NCBI RefSeq assembly: GCF_017592545.1
Contig: NZ_JAGFOA010000001.1
Coordinates: 407,577 to 471,576, forward strand
Length of the DNA: 64,000 bases
Origin: Microbacterium stercoris
GTDB taxonomy: Bacteria; Actinomycetota; Actinomycetes; Actinomycetales; Microbacteriaceae
Direction: 5' to 3'
In this document: piece after piece, positions 40,783 to 48,800 of the stretch
Layout of the letters: every line of letters begins with the position of its first letter
Numbering within the stretch: the stretch's first letter is position 1
Position numbers and translations under genes: made by a program
Notes under the pieces: generated by a model
Told to the model about the DNA's origin: nothing
Seen by the model: the letters and a program-made list of their open reading frames with translations, nothing else
Database searches by the model: none

Positions 40783-43214
40783 CTGAAACCGCGCGCCCAG
40801 ATACGGATACTGGGTCTCATCCCGTCATGCGCCCGTCGCAGGTCCTCTCCGCGATCTCCGGCCTCATGGCAGCCATGTTCGTTGTGCTCATCTCATCGAC
40901 CGTCGTGGCGACTCCGATGCCGGTCATCATGGCCGACCTCAACGGCACCAACACCGAGTACACGTGGGTGCTGGTCGCCGCGTTCCTCACCATGACCGTG
41001 ACCACCCCGATCTGGGGCAAGCTCTCGGACATCTTCAACCGCAAGCTGCTGCTGCAGATCGCGCTCGTGATCTTCGTCGCCGCCACCGTCGCCGCCGGCT
41101 TCGCGGGCCAGATCGGTGGCGAGAGTCACGAGGGCGGCGCCACCTGGCTCATCGCCTGGCGCTTTGTGCAGGCCGTCGGCACGGGTGGCCTGATGGCCCT
41201 CGGCCAGGTCGTCATCGCCGACATCATCGCTCCGCGTGAGCGCGGCAAGTACATGGGCATCATGGGCGCGGTCATGGCCGTCGGCCAGATCGCCGGCCCG
41301 CTGCTCGGCGGCGTCATCGCCGACACCTGGGGCTGGGAGTGGTGCTTCTTCGTCGGCGTCCCGATCGCGGTCGTCGCCTTCATCATGATGCAGGCCACCC
41401 TGAAGGTCTCCAACCACACGCGCCCCGTGCGCATCGACTTCATGGGCATCGGCTTCGTGATCGCCAGCATCGGCCTGCTGATGCTGTGGCTGCAGTTCGG
41501 CGGCAAGCCCGACGAGGGCGGCTTCGAGTGGAACTCCGCCCTCAGCTTCCTCATCGCCGGTGCGGGTGTGTTCTTCGCGGCCGCGGCGATCGTCACCGAG
41601 TACCGCAGCAAGGATCCGGAGCCGCTGGTCATCGGCCGCGCGCGCGCCGTCAAGCTCGACCTCGTCGGTGCGGCGTTCATCGTCGCGGGCATCGCGCTGC
41701 TGCTCATCTGGATCAGCCTCGGCGGCAAGCCCGCCGCGGGCGGCTTCGAGTGGGACTCGGCGGCCAGCTGGACCATGCTCGGCGTGGCCGTGCTGTTCAC
41801 GCTCGCCGCGATCATCACGCAGTTCGTGGTGGCCGAGCCGATCATCCCGCTGCGCATGCTGCGCGAGCGCACCTTCGCCCTCGCCTCGGTCGCGTCGATC
41901 TCGGTCGGCGTCACGATGTTCGGCACGTCGGTCTTCCTCAGCCAGTACCTCCAGTACGCGCGCGGATTCACGCCCACCGACGCGGGACTCGCGACCATCC
42001 CCATGGTCATCGGCTCGATGGTCGGCGCCATCGTGGTCGGTCAGCTGATCTCGCGCACCGGCAAGTGGAAGGGCTTCGTCATCGCCGGCGCGGTCATCCT
42101 GACCGCCGGTCTGGCGGGCATGTCCACGATCCACTACGACACCGAGATGTGGATGGTGTGGAGCTACATGTTCCTGCTGGGTCTCGGCTCGGGCGTCCTG
42201 ATGCAGAACCTCGTGCTCGTGGTGCAGAACTCGCTGCCGGCCAGCATGCTTGGCTCGGGCTCGGGCGCCATCGCGTTCTTCCGCAGCCTCGGCGGCACCG
42301 TGGGTGTGACGGTGCTCGGATCCATCCTGGGCACGCAGGTGGGCGACAAGATCAAGACGGGCCTCGAGGAGCTCGTCGCGAAGATCGACCCCTCGCTCGG
42401 CATCCCTCAGCTGCTGGCTGACAACCCCGACTGCGCCGACAGTCTCGAGCAGATGCAGTCGGGCAATCTGCCCGACATCGCCGCGCTCTGCGAGCCGGTG
42501 CGCACCGTCGTCGAGAGCGGCTATGGCGACTCGATCGCCAACCTGTTCTTCCTCGTCGTCCCGCTCGCCATCATCACGCTCATCTGCACGATCTTCCTCC
42601 CGAACAAGCCGCTGTCGCGCAAGACCGCGGCGCAGCAGATCGAGGAGGAGTTCGGCGCCGAGCTCGCGGCGCTCGAGCCCGCCGAGAAGGGCGGCGCCGG
42701 CTACCGGGAGCTCGTCGAGACCGGGGCCATCCCGGTGCCCGAGGAGGAGCTCGCCCACGCGCGTCGTTCGCGTCGCGCCACACAGCGCAGCCTGACCGAG
42801 ACCGCTTCGGCGGCCTCGGCCGAGCAGGCGCACTCCGCGGTGGCGGTGCTCGAGGCCGATCCGGCAGAGAACCCCGCTCCTGTCGCGGCGTCCTCGCCGG
42901 TCGCTGCGTCCTCGCCGGTCCCCCCGGAGACGCCGTTGGCCGATGCGGCCGCCGCCTCGCGGTTCTCGGTCGCCGAGACGCAGGCCGCGGTCGAGCGCGC
43001 CCGGGCGGCGTTCGCCGAGGTGGAGGCGCAGATCGCCGCGGCGGCCGCACACCTCGACACGTACGATCGCCGCACGCAGGAGGCCGTGCGCCTGCAGGCG
43101 GATCACGCTCGCGAGGTGCTCGAGGCGGCTCAGCGCCGTCACGAGGACGCCATGGGCGCGCTCTCGGGCCTCGTGCCGGAGCCGGAGTCGACGGAGACGG
43201 GAAATGAGCGCTGA
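40776..43214 (+). CDS. DHA2-family MFS exporter with duplicated central segment and long C-terminal tail
   Basis: 812 residues, longer than usual (about 500) for the family. The core is DHA2: TWVLVAAFLTMTVTTPIWGK (motif A region), RFVQAVGTGGLMALGQVVIA and MGAVMAVGQIAGPLLGGV (motif C). Residues 218-291 and 292-365 are tandem copies of the central segment (GGKPDEGGFEWNSA versus GGKPAAGGFEWDSA), which adds two helices to the usual 14. From about residue 610 the protein is cytosolic: an acidic stretch, an Ala/Pro/Ser linker with VAASSP repeated, and a coiled coil ending GALSGLVPEP. MarR overlaps its 3' end by 11 bases. Confidence 0.92.
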   Translation: MSTETARPDTDTGSHPVMRPSQVLSAISGLMAAMFVVLISSTVVATPMPVIMADLNGTNTEYTWVLVAAFLTMTVTTPIWGKLSDIFNRKLLLQIALVIFVAATVAAGFAGQIGGESHEGGATWLIAWRFVQAVGTGGLMALGQVVIADIIAPRERGKYMGIMGAVMAVGQIAGPLLGGVIADTWGWEWCFFVGVPIAVVAFIMMQATLKVSNHTRPVRIDFMGIGFVIASIGLLMLWLQFGGKPDEGGFEWNSALSFLIAGAGVFFAAAAIVTEYRSKDPEPLVIGRARAVKLDLVGAAFIVAGIALLLIWISLGGKPAAGGFEWDSAASWTMLGVAVLFTLAAIITQFVVAEPIIPLRMLRERTFALASVASISVGVTMFGTSVFLSQYLQYARGFTPTDAGLATIPMVIGSMVGAIVVGQLISRTGKWKGFVIAGAVILTAGLAGMSTIHYDTEMWMVWSYMFLLGLGSGVLMQNLVLVVQNSLPASMLGSGSGAIAFFRSLGGTVGVTVLGSILGTQVGDKIKTGLEELVAKIDPSLGIPQLLADNPDCADSLEQMQSGNLPDIAALCEPVRTVVESGYGDSIANLFFLVVPLAIITLICTIFLPNKPLSRKTAAQQIEEEFGAELAALEPAEKGGAGYRELVETGAIPVPEEELAHARRSRRATQRSLTETASAASAEQAHSAVAVLEADPAENPAPVAASSPVAASSPVPPETPLADAAAASRFSVAETQAAVERARAAFAEVEAQIAAAAAHLDTYDRRTQEAVRLQADHAREVLEAAQRRHEDAMGALSGLVPEPESTETGNER
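41427..41870 (+). repeat. In-frame tandem duplication (2 x 222 bp) within the exporter gene
   Basis: Two copies of 74 codons: 41427-41648 and 41649-41870. Protein similarity is clear along the whole length (IDFMGIGFVIASIGLLMLWL versus LDLVGAAFIVAGIALLLIWI), but the copies have diverged, so the duplication is old and kept in frame. Confidence 0.85.
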
Positions 43215-43665
43215 ATCGTCGATCGACGCCCTCGAGGGAGCGTTCGCGGCCATCGGCCCGCTCTTCAAGAGCCGGATGCTGTCGGTCGCCACGGCGATCC
43301 ATCCGGAACTCCGTCTCGCGGGCTGGAACGTGCTGCGGCCGGTGCTCCTCGCAGACCGTGAGGGCCGTCCGCTGCTCACCGTCAGCGAGATCGTCGCCCA
43401 GACGCACATGGACAAGTCGGTCGTGTCGCGCCAGCTGCGCGACCTGAAGGACTGGGGCCTTGTCACCCTCGCCCGCAGCGAGGGGGACGCCCGGGTCTTC
43501 GAGGTGACCCCCACACCCGAGGCGATCGAACGGTACACCGCGATGAAGAAGGCCTCGCGTGCGCAGTACCGCGCGATCTTCCGCGAGTGGGATCAGAGCG
43601 ACGTCGACAAGCTCACCGAGCTTCTGGGACGTCTTGCCACCAGCTCGCTGAACCGCATCCCCTGA
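43204..43665 (+). CDS. MarR-family transcriptional regulator
   Basis: 153 residues. The winged helix-turn-helix is visible in LLTVSEIVAQTHMDKSVVSRQLRDLKDWGLVTLARSEGDARVF, with dimerisation helices before and after. It overlaps the exporter stop by 11 bases and probably represses the operon through the two TTGA-N6-TCAA sites, releasing on binding a drug-like ligand. Confidence 0.88.
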   Translation: MSAESSIDALEGAFAAIGPLFKSRMLSVATAIHPELRLAGWNVLRPVLLADREGRPLLTVSEIVAQTHMDKSVVSRQLRDLKDWGLVTLARSEGDARVFEVTPTPEAIERYTAMKKASRAQYRAIFREWDQSDVDKLTELLGRLATSSLNRIP

Positions 43666-43684
43666 GCCGGATCCGATCCGGTTC

Positions 43685-43720
43685 GAGAAGGGCCCCTCAC
43701 CACGGTGAGGGGCCCTTCTC
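43685..43720 (+). terminator. Strong hairpin terminator after marR
   Basis: 17-base perfect stem (GAGAAGGGCCCCTCACC and complement) with a 2-base gap at the tip, 20 bases past the marR stop. It separates the exporter operon from the thiamine operon. Confidence 0.88.
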
Positions 43721-43819
43721 CCGTTGCGGCAATGCCTCTGCACCGAGCCACCACCCCTGAAGGCAATCGGCGTCATCCGCCGTCACAGGCCCCCTCCAGC
43801 CGCTAGCCTGGGCGGAGAG

Positions 43820-43896
43820 ACACGGGGTGTCCCCGCACCGAGGGGACTGAGATCACACCCGTATTCACCTGATCTCGTCAGCACGAGCGGAGGGAT
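43820..43896 (+). ncRNA. TPP riboswitch (thi box) before thiM
   Basis: The conserved thi-box elements are present in order: ACGGGGTG...CCGCACC, GGGGACTGAGAT, ACACCCG, then ACCTGATCTCGTCAGCACGAG and CGGAGGGA. Such aptamers bind thiamine pyrophosphate and shut down expression. The last conserved GGAGGG also serves as the thiM ribosome site, so ligand binding should sequester it. A TAGCCT -10 box (43804-43809) lies just upstream. Confidence 0.93.
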
Positions 43897-43903
43897 GTCT
43901 TCC

Positions 43904-44773
43904 ATGGCACACGCGTATCCAGACCACATCGACACGAGCGGACGCGGCGGGCCGGTGATCGACGCCGCGGCGATTCTTCGAGAGCTGCGGGCGGGCTCAC
44001 CGCTCGTGCAGTGCCTCACCAACTCGGTCGTGGTGAACTTCACCGCCAATGCGCTGCTCGCCGTCGGCGCGGCCCCCGTGATGGCGGACATCCCCGTCGA
44101 GGCCGGCGAGTGCGCACGCTTCGCATCCGCGGTGCTGGTCAACCTCGGCACGCCGTCGGCCGAGCAGCGCGAGGCGATGCTCGAAGCCTCCGTGGCCGCC
44201 CGTGAGGCGGGCACCCCCTGGGTGCTCGACCCCGTGGGCGTCGGCGCGCTGAGCCTGCGCACCGCCTTCGCCGCCGAGCTGCTCGCGCAGCGCCCCGCGG
44301 TCATCCGAGGCAATGCGTCCGAGATCCTGGCGCTCGCCGGTGCGGGGGCGGGCGGCCACGGGGTGGACGCCGCCGACGACGTCGATGCGACGCTCGACGT
44401 CGCGGTTCGCCTCGCCTCGGAGACGGGCGCGGTGGTCGCCGTGTCGGGCCCCGTCGACCTAATCACCGACGGTGAGCGGATCGTGCGGGTGCCCGGAGGC
44501 AGCGCACTGCTCACGAAGGTCACGGGCGGCGGATGCGCCCTGGGCGCCACGGTCGCCGCCTTCTCCTGGGCCGCGGCCTCGGCCGGCTTCGGCGCTCTGG
44601 AGGGCGCTGTGGTCGCGCACCTGGTGCATGCCGAGGCGTCCGAGCGCGCCGAGGCGACAGCCGGCGGACCGGGCTCCTTCGCCGTGCACTTCCTCGACGC
44701 GCTCGCCGCGGTCACGCCCGAGCGGCTCGCCGCCCGCGATGTGCTCGTGCTCGACGTGGCGGGCGTTCGATGA
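43904..44773 (+). CDS. thiM: Hydroxyethylthiazole kinase
   Basis: Phosphorylates salvaged thiazole for thiamine synthesis. 289 residues with [20 protein letters not shown] (substrate loop), [11 protein letters not shown] and [16 protein letters not shown] carrying the catalytic Cys. The ATG at 43904 is chosen: GGAGGG of the riboswitch is about 10 bases upstream, too near for the in-frame ATG at 43895. Its stop overlaps thiE. Confidence 0.94.
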   Translation: MAHAYPDHIDTSGRGGPVIDAAAILRELRAGSPLVQCLTNSVVVNFTANALLAVGAAPVMADIPVEAGECARFASAVLVNLGTPSAEQREAMLEASVAAREAGTPWVLDPVGVGALSLRTAFAAELLAQRPAVIRGNASEILALAGAGAGGHGVDAADDVDATLDVAVRLASETGAVVAVSGPVDLITDGERIVRVPGGSALLTKVTGGGCALGATVAAFSWAAASAGFGALEGAVVAHLVHAEASERAEATAGGPGSFAVHFLDALAAVTPERLAARDVLVLDVAGVR

Positions 44774-45474
44774 TGCGCGCTCGCCTCGAGCTGTCCACCT
44801 ACCTCGTCGCGGACGTCACGACCATCACGGGAGCGGGATTCCGGCGCTCGGTCGCCGATGTCGTGTCCGCCGCGGTCGCCGGGGGCGCGGGCGTAGTGCA
44901 GATCCGCGGGAAAGAACTCGCGGCGAACGAGCTGCTGCGGATCGTGGAGGCGTGCGCCGAGCGCATCGACGGCCGCGCCGTGCTGCTCGTGAACGACCGC
45001 GTCGACGTCGCTCTCGCGGCGCGGGCCGCGGGGGTGCCCATCGACGGCGTGCACGTCGGGCAGAGCGACCTGCCGCCGCACCTCGTGCGCGCCCTGCTCG
45101 GTCCGGAGGCGATCGTCGGGCTGAGCGCCAGCCGCGACGACGAGCTCGCCGCACTGCGGCGCCTGCCGGAGGGAACGGTCGACTACCTCGGCGTCGGCGC
45201 GGTGCGCGCGACGCCGACCAAGAAGGATCACCCCGCGCCCCTCGCGTGGGACGGCTTCGCCGCCTTCGCGGCGCGCACAGGCGATCTGCCCTGCGTGGCC
45301 ATCGGAGGGGTGGGCTCGGGCGACGCCGCCGACGCGCAGCGGGCGGGGGCGGCGGGGCTGGCCGTTGTGCGAGCCGTCTGCTCGGCGCCCGATCCGCAGG
45401 CCGCCGCCGAGGCGCTCTGTGCGGAATGGAACGCCGCGCAGATCATCGCCCAGAGGACCGAGGCCCTCGCATGA
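44770..45474 (+). CDS. thiE: Thiamine-phosphate synthase
   Basis: Joins HMP-PP and thiazole phosphate. 234 residues with [69 protein letters not shown] and [12 protein letters not shown], all typical TIM-barrel phosphate-binding parts. The ATG at 44770 overlaps the thiM stop by 4 bases; a second ATG follows directly. Stop overlaps the next gene by 4 bases. Confidence 0.94.
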   Translation: MMRARLELSTYLVADVTTITGAGFRRSVADVVSAAVAGGAGVVQIRGKELAANELLRIVEACAERIDGRAVLLVNDRVDVALAARAAGVPIDGVHVGQSDLPPHLVRALLGPEAIVGLSASRDDELAALRRLPEGTVDYLGVGAVRATPTKKDHPAPLAWDGFAAFAARTGDLPCVAIGGVGSGDAADAQRAGAAGLAVVRAVCSAPDPQAAAEALCAEWNAAQIIAQRTEALA

Positions 45475-46946
45475 TCCCCAACGTGCTCGCCATCGCCGGA
45501 TCCGATCCGTCGGGCGGCGCCGGCATCCAGGCCGACCTCAAGTCGATCCAGGCATGCGGGGGATACGGCATGGCCGCCCTCACCGCGCTGACTGCTCAGA
45601 GCACCCAGGGCGTCAGCGGAGTGCATGTCCCGCCGGTCGGGTTCCTGCGTCAGCAGCTCGACGCGCTCGCGTCCGACATCCGGATCGACGCGGTGAAGAT
45701 CGGCATGCTGCCCTCGTCCGCGGTCATCGACGAGGTCGTCTCCTGGATCGATGCGCTGCCCGCGAAGCCGCCGATCGTGCTGGACCCGGTGATGGTCGCC
45801 TCCTCGGGCGACCGCCTCATCGATCCGGATGCCGTGATCGCGCTCGAGCGGCTGATCGCGCGTGCGGACGTCGTCACCCCGAACCTGCCGGAGCTGGCCG
45901 CTCTGCTGGGGGAGCCGGTCGCCTCGTCGTGGCCGTTCGCCCGCGAGCAGGCGGCGCGCCTCGCGCAGCGGCACGGCGTGCTGGTCCTGGCCAAGGGCGG
46001 GCACCTGCCGGGCCAGGAGACACCCGATGCGCTGATCGGCGTCGACGGCGCCGTCGCCCAGTTCCTCGGCGCGCGCATCTCGACCACGAGCACGCACGGC
46101 ACGGGCTGCTCGCTGTCCTCGGCGCTCGCCGCGATCTACGCGCGCCACGGGGACTGGGCGGTGGCCGCCCGCCTCGCCCGCACCTGGCTGCGCGGTGCGA
46201 TCGCGGCCGCCTCCGAGCTGGAGGTGGGGGCGCCCGGCGGGCACGGACCCCTGCACCACGCCTACGCGCTGTGGGCGGGACAGGCGTTTCCGGGCGCCGG
46301 CGCCGAACTCACCACGTGGTGGGACGACGTCGAGCCGATCCGATCCGCGATCGATGACCTGTGGTTCGTACGACAGCTGGCGGACGGAACGCTCGCGCGG
46401 GAGGACTTCGACAACTACCTCGCCCAGGATGCGCTGTACCTGCACTGCTACGCCCGGGCTCTCGAGCGCGCGGCCGAACTGGCGCCGACCGAGCCCGAGA
46501 GGGAGTTCTGGGCGAGCGGCGCGCAGGCCTGCCTGGAATCGGAGCTCGCCCTGCACGAAGCACGCGTGGGCGCGGTCGTGGGGGCGGATGACGAGCCCGA
46601 GCCGAGCGAGGAGACGATCTCCTACCTGTCCCACCTCGCGGCCTCGGCGGGCACGGGCGACTACGGCATCCTGACCGCCGCGATCCTGCCGTGCTACTGG
46701 GTGTATCAGGACGTCGGAGAGAAGCTCGCGCGAGTCAACCATCCCGGCCACCCCTACGCCGACTGGCTGACGATGTACGGCTCGCCGGAGTTCGCCGCGT
46801 CCACACGCCAGGCCATCGCCTGGGTGCAGCGGGCCGCTCGCACGGCCACGAACGACCAGCTCGGTCGGATGCGCGAGGCGTTCGAGCAGTCGTGCCGGTA
46901 CGAGCTGGCGTTCTTCGCGCAGCGGACCGCAGTGGCCGTCGCGTGA
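45471..46946 (+). CDS. thiD: Fused hydroxymethylpyrimidine phosphate kinase and TenA thiaminase II
   Basis: 491 residues. The N-terminal ThiD half (1-265) has IAGSDPSGGAGIQADLKS, DPVMVASSGDRLIDPDAV and STHGTGCSLSSALAAIYARH. The C-terminal TenA half (from about 285) has YLAQDALYLHCYARALERAA and ILPCYWVYQDVGEKLARVNH, where Cys is the TenA nucleophile, and SCRYELAFFAQR with the catalytic Glu. ThiD phosphorylates HMP and HMP-P; TenA salvages aminopyrimidines from degraded thiamine. The fusion links salvage to HMP use. It ends the TPP-controlled operon. Confidence 0.93.
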   Translation: MIPNVLAIAGSDPSGGAGIQADLKSIQACGGYGMAALTALTAQSTQGVSGVHVPPVGFLRQQLDALASDIRIDAVKIGMLPSSAVIDEVVSWIDALPAKPPIVLDPVMVASSGDRLIDPDAVIALERLIARADVVTPNLPELAALLGEPVASSWPFAREQAARLAQRHGVLVLAKGGHLPGQETPDALIGVDGAVAQFLGARISTTSTHGTGCSLSSALAAIYARHGDWAVAARLARTWLRGAIAAASELEVGAPGGHGPLHHAYALWAGQAFPGAGAELTTWWDDVEPIRSAIDDLWFVRQLADGTLAREDFDNYLAQDALYLHCYARALERAAELAPTEPEREFWASGAQACLESELALHEARVGAVVGADDEPEPSEETISYLSHLAASAGTGDYGILTAAILPCYWVYQDVGEKLARVNHPGHPYADWLTMYGSPEFAASTRQAIAWVQRAARTATNDQLGRMREAFEQSCRYELAFFAQRTAVAVA

Positions 46947-47024
46947 GCGGCCGGCGCGCACCCTCGTGTTCGGGGGTGCGCGCCGCTAGGCTGACCGCGA
47001 CAACCGAACATCGGCCCCACGACA

Positions 47025-47214
47025 CGCGCGGGAGAGTCGCCTCACACGAGGTGACACCGAAGGAGCAAGCCTCCCCGCCAATCTCTCAGGTACACGTACC
47101 GCGCGGATCGGGCCACTCTGGAAAGCGGAGCGGAGGCTCCCGCCGACGGTGAAAGTCGGATCCGCAGCGATACGGATCCGCCGAAGCTCTCAGGTCCATG
47201 ACAGAGGGGGAGTT
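47025..47214 (+). ncRNA. Tandem glycine riboswitch before gcvT
   Basis: Two glycine aptamers: the first with GGGAGAGTC, CACCGAAGGAGCAAG and AATCTCTCAGGTAC; the second with GGAAAGCGGAGC, ACGGTGAAAGTC and CCGAAGCTCTCAGGTCC. Both show the GCTCTCAGGT-type 3' signature. Binding of glycine turns the cleavage genes on. A TAGGCT -10 box lies at 46987-46992. About 55 bases separate the aptamers from the gcvT start and hold the expression platform. Together with its promoter it fills the gap between thiD and gcvT. Confidence 0.94.
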
Positions 47215-47268
47215 CTCCCGGGTCTCATCCGAGGCCCGGCACCGGACGAACGTTCGTCAGGAGAGCTC

Positions 47269-48426
47269 TTGGCCCCGCAGCGCACCACCCCCCTCCACAG
47301 CGAGCACACCGCGCTCGGCGCGTCCTTCACGGACTTCGGCGGCTGGCTCATGCCGGTGCGCTACTCGTCGGATCTGGCCGAGCATCACGCGGTGCGGCAG
47401 GCCGCCGGGCTCTTCGACATCTCGCACATGGGCGAGATCGTCGTGGACGGGCCGCAGTCCGCCGCGTTCCTCGACTTCGCGCTCGCCGGCGCGATCTCGC
47501 GCATCCCGGTCGGGCGCGCGAAGTACACGATGATCCTCGCCGAGGACGGCGGCATCATCGACGATCTGATCGTGTACCGGACGGGCGAGCACCGGTTTCT
47601 GATCGTCGCGAACGCCGGGAACCGCGAGACCGTGGTCGAGGAGCTGCGCGCGCGGATCTCGTCGTTCGCCTTCCGGCGCACCGCCGAGACGACGACGGGC
47701 GGCACCTTCGCATACGTCGTCGGCGATACGGGCGTCGAGCTGGAGGACGTCTCGGACCAATTCGCGCTGCTCGCGCTGCAGGGGCCCGCCGCCGAGCGCA
47801 TCCTGGGCGAGACCCCGGGGGTGGTGCACCTCTCGCAGCCGCTCGCCGCGCTGCGCGCCTATGCCTGGGCGTCGGCGACGTTCCAGGGCGAGCCGCTGGT
47901 CATCGCCCGCACCGGCTACACGGGCGAGGACGGATTCGAGCTGCTTGTGCCCGCACGCCACGCCGTCTCCCTCTGGCGTGCACTGCTCGAGGCAGGGGAG
48001 CCGCACCAGCTGGTGCCGGCGGGCCTCGCCGCGCGCGACACCCTCCGACTCGAGGCCGGCATGCCGCTGTACGGCCATGAGCTCTCACGCGGCATCCGGC
48101 CCGAGCAGGCCGGACTCGGCCGCGTGATCCCCGCAGGCAAGCGCGACTTCGTCGGCGAGCACATGGCCGACCCGGACGCTCCCGTGCTCATCGGTCTCTC
48201 CGCCGACGGGCGCCGCGCGGGGCGCGCGGGCTACGGCGTCTTCCGCGGCGACGACCGCGTCGGCGAGATCACCAGTGGCGCCCTCAGCCCCACCCTCGGC
48301 CATCCCGTTGCCATGGCCTACGTCCGCCCCGACGCGGCCGAGGCCCCCGACCTGACCATCGACATCCGCGGCACACGTGTCCCGGCATCCGTCACCGCCC
48401 TGCCCTTCTACCGGAGGATCTCATGA
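47269..48426 (+). CDS. gcvT: Aminomethyltransferase (glycine cleavage T protein)
   Basis: Transfers the aminomethyl carbon from H protein to tetrahydrofolate. About 385 residues: [41 protein letters not shown] and [12 protein letters not shown] are family blocks. The likely start is TTG at 47269, with AGGAG about 6 bases before it; no ATG or GTG fits the conserved N-terminus ([13 protein letters not shown]). The stop overlaps gcvH by 4 bases. Confidence 0.94.
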   Translation: MAPQRTTPLHSEHTALGASFTDFGGWLMPVRYSSDLAEHHAVRQAAGLFDISHMGEIVVDGPQSAAFLDFALAGAISRIPVGRAKYTMILAEDGGIIDDLIVYRTGEHRFLIVANAGNRETVVEELRARISSFAFRRTAETTTGGTFAYVVGDTGVELEDVSDQFALLALQGPAAERILGETPGVVHLSQPLAALRAYAWASATFQGEPLVIARTGYTGEDGFELLVPARHAVSLWRALLEAGEPHQLVPAGLAARDTLRLEAGMPLYGHELSRGIRPEQAGLGRVIPAGKRDFVGEHMADPDAPVLIGLSADGRRAGRAGYGVFRGDDRVGEITSGALSPTLGHPVAMAYVRPDAAEAPDLTIDIRGTRVPASVTALPFYRRIS

Positions 48427-48800
48427 CCGACCTCACCGCCCTGCAGTACACCGCCGAGCACGAGTGGATCGCCCGCGACGGAGATATCGCCACCGTCGGC
48501 ATCACGGACTTCGCGGCGGATCAGCTGGGCGACATCGTCTACGTCGATCTGCCGTCCGTCGGAACCACGGTCACGGCGGGCCAGGTGTTCGGCGAGATCG
48601 AGTCGACGAAGTCGGTCTCGGAGCTGTACGCGCCCGTCTCCGGCGAGGTGGTCGAGGTGAACGACGCGATCGACGCCGAGCCCGAGGCCGTGAACGCCGA
48701 CGCCTTCGCCGCCTGGCTGATCCGGGTGCGCGTGTCGGACGAGCCGGTCGGGCTGCTCGACCGCGCGGCCTACACCGAGGTCACCGGAGCAGCCGGATGA
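48423..48800 (+). CDS. gcvH: Glycine cleavage H protein
   Basis: 125-residue lipoyl carrier of the cleavage system. The lipoylated lysine is in [21 protein letters not shown]-terminus [20 protein letters not shown] is typical. Overlaps gcvT by 4 bases before and gcvP after, so all three should be made together. Confidence 0.96.
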   Translation: MTDLTALQYTAEHEWIARDGDIATVGITDFAADQLGDIVYVDLPSVGTTVTAGQVFGEIESTKSVSELYAPVSGEVVEVNDAIDAEPEAVNADAFAAWLIRVRVSDEPVGLLDRAAYTEVTGAAG

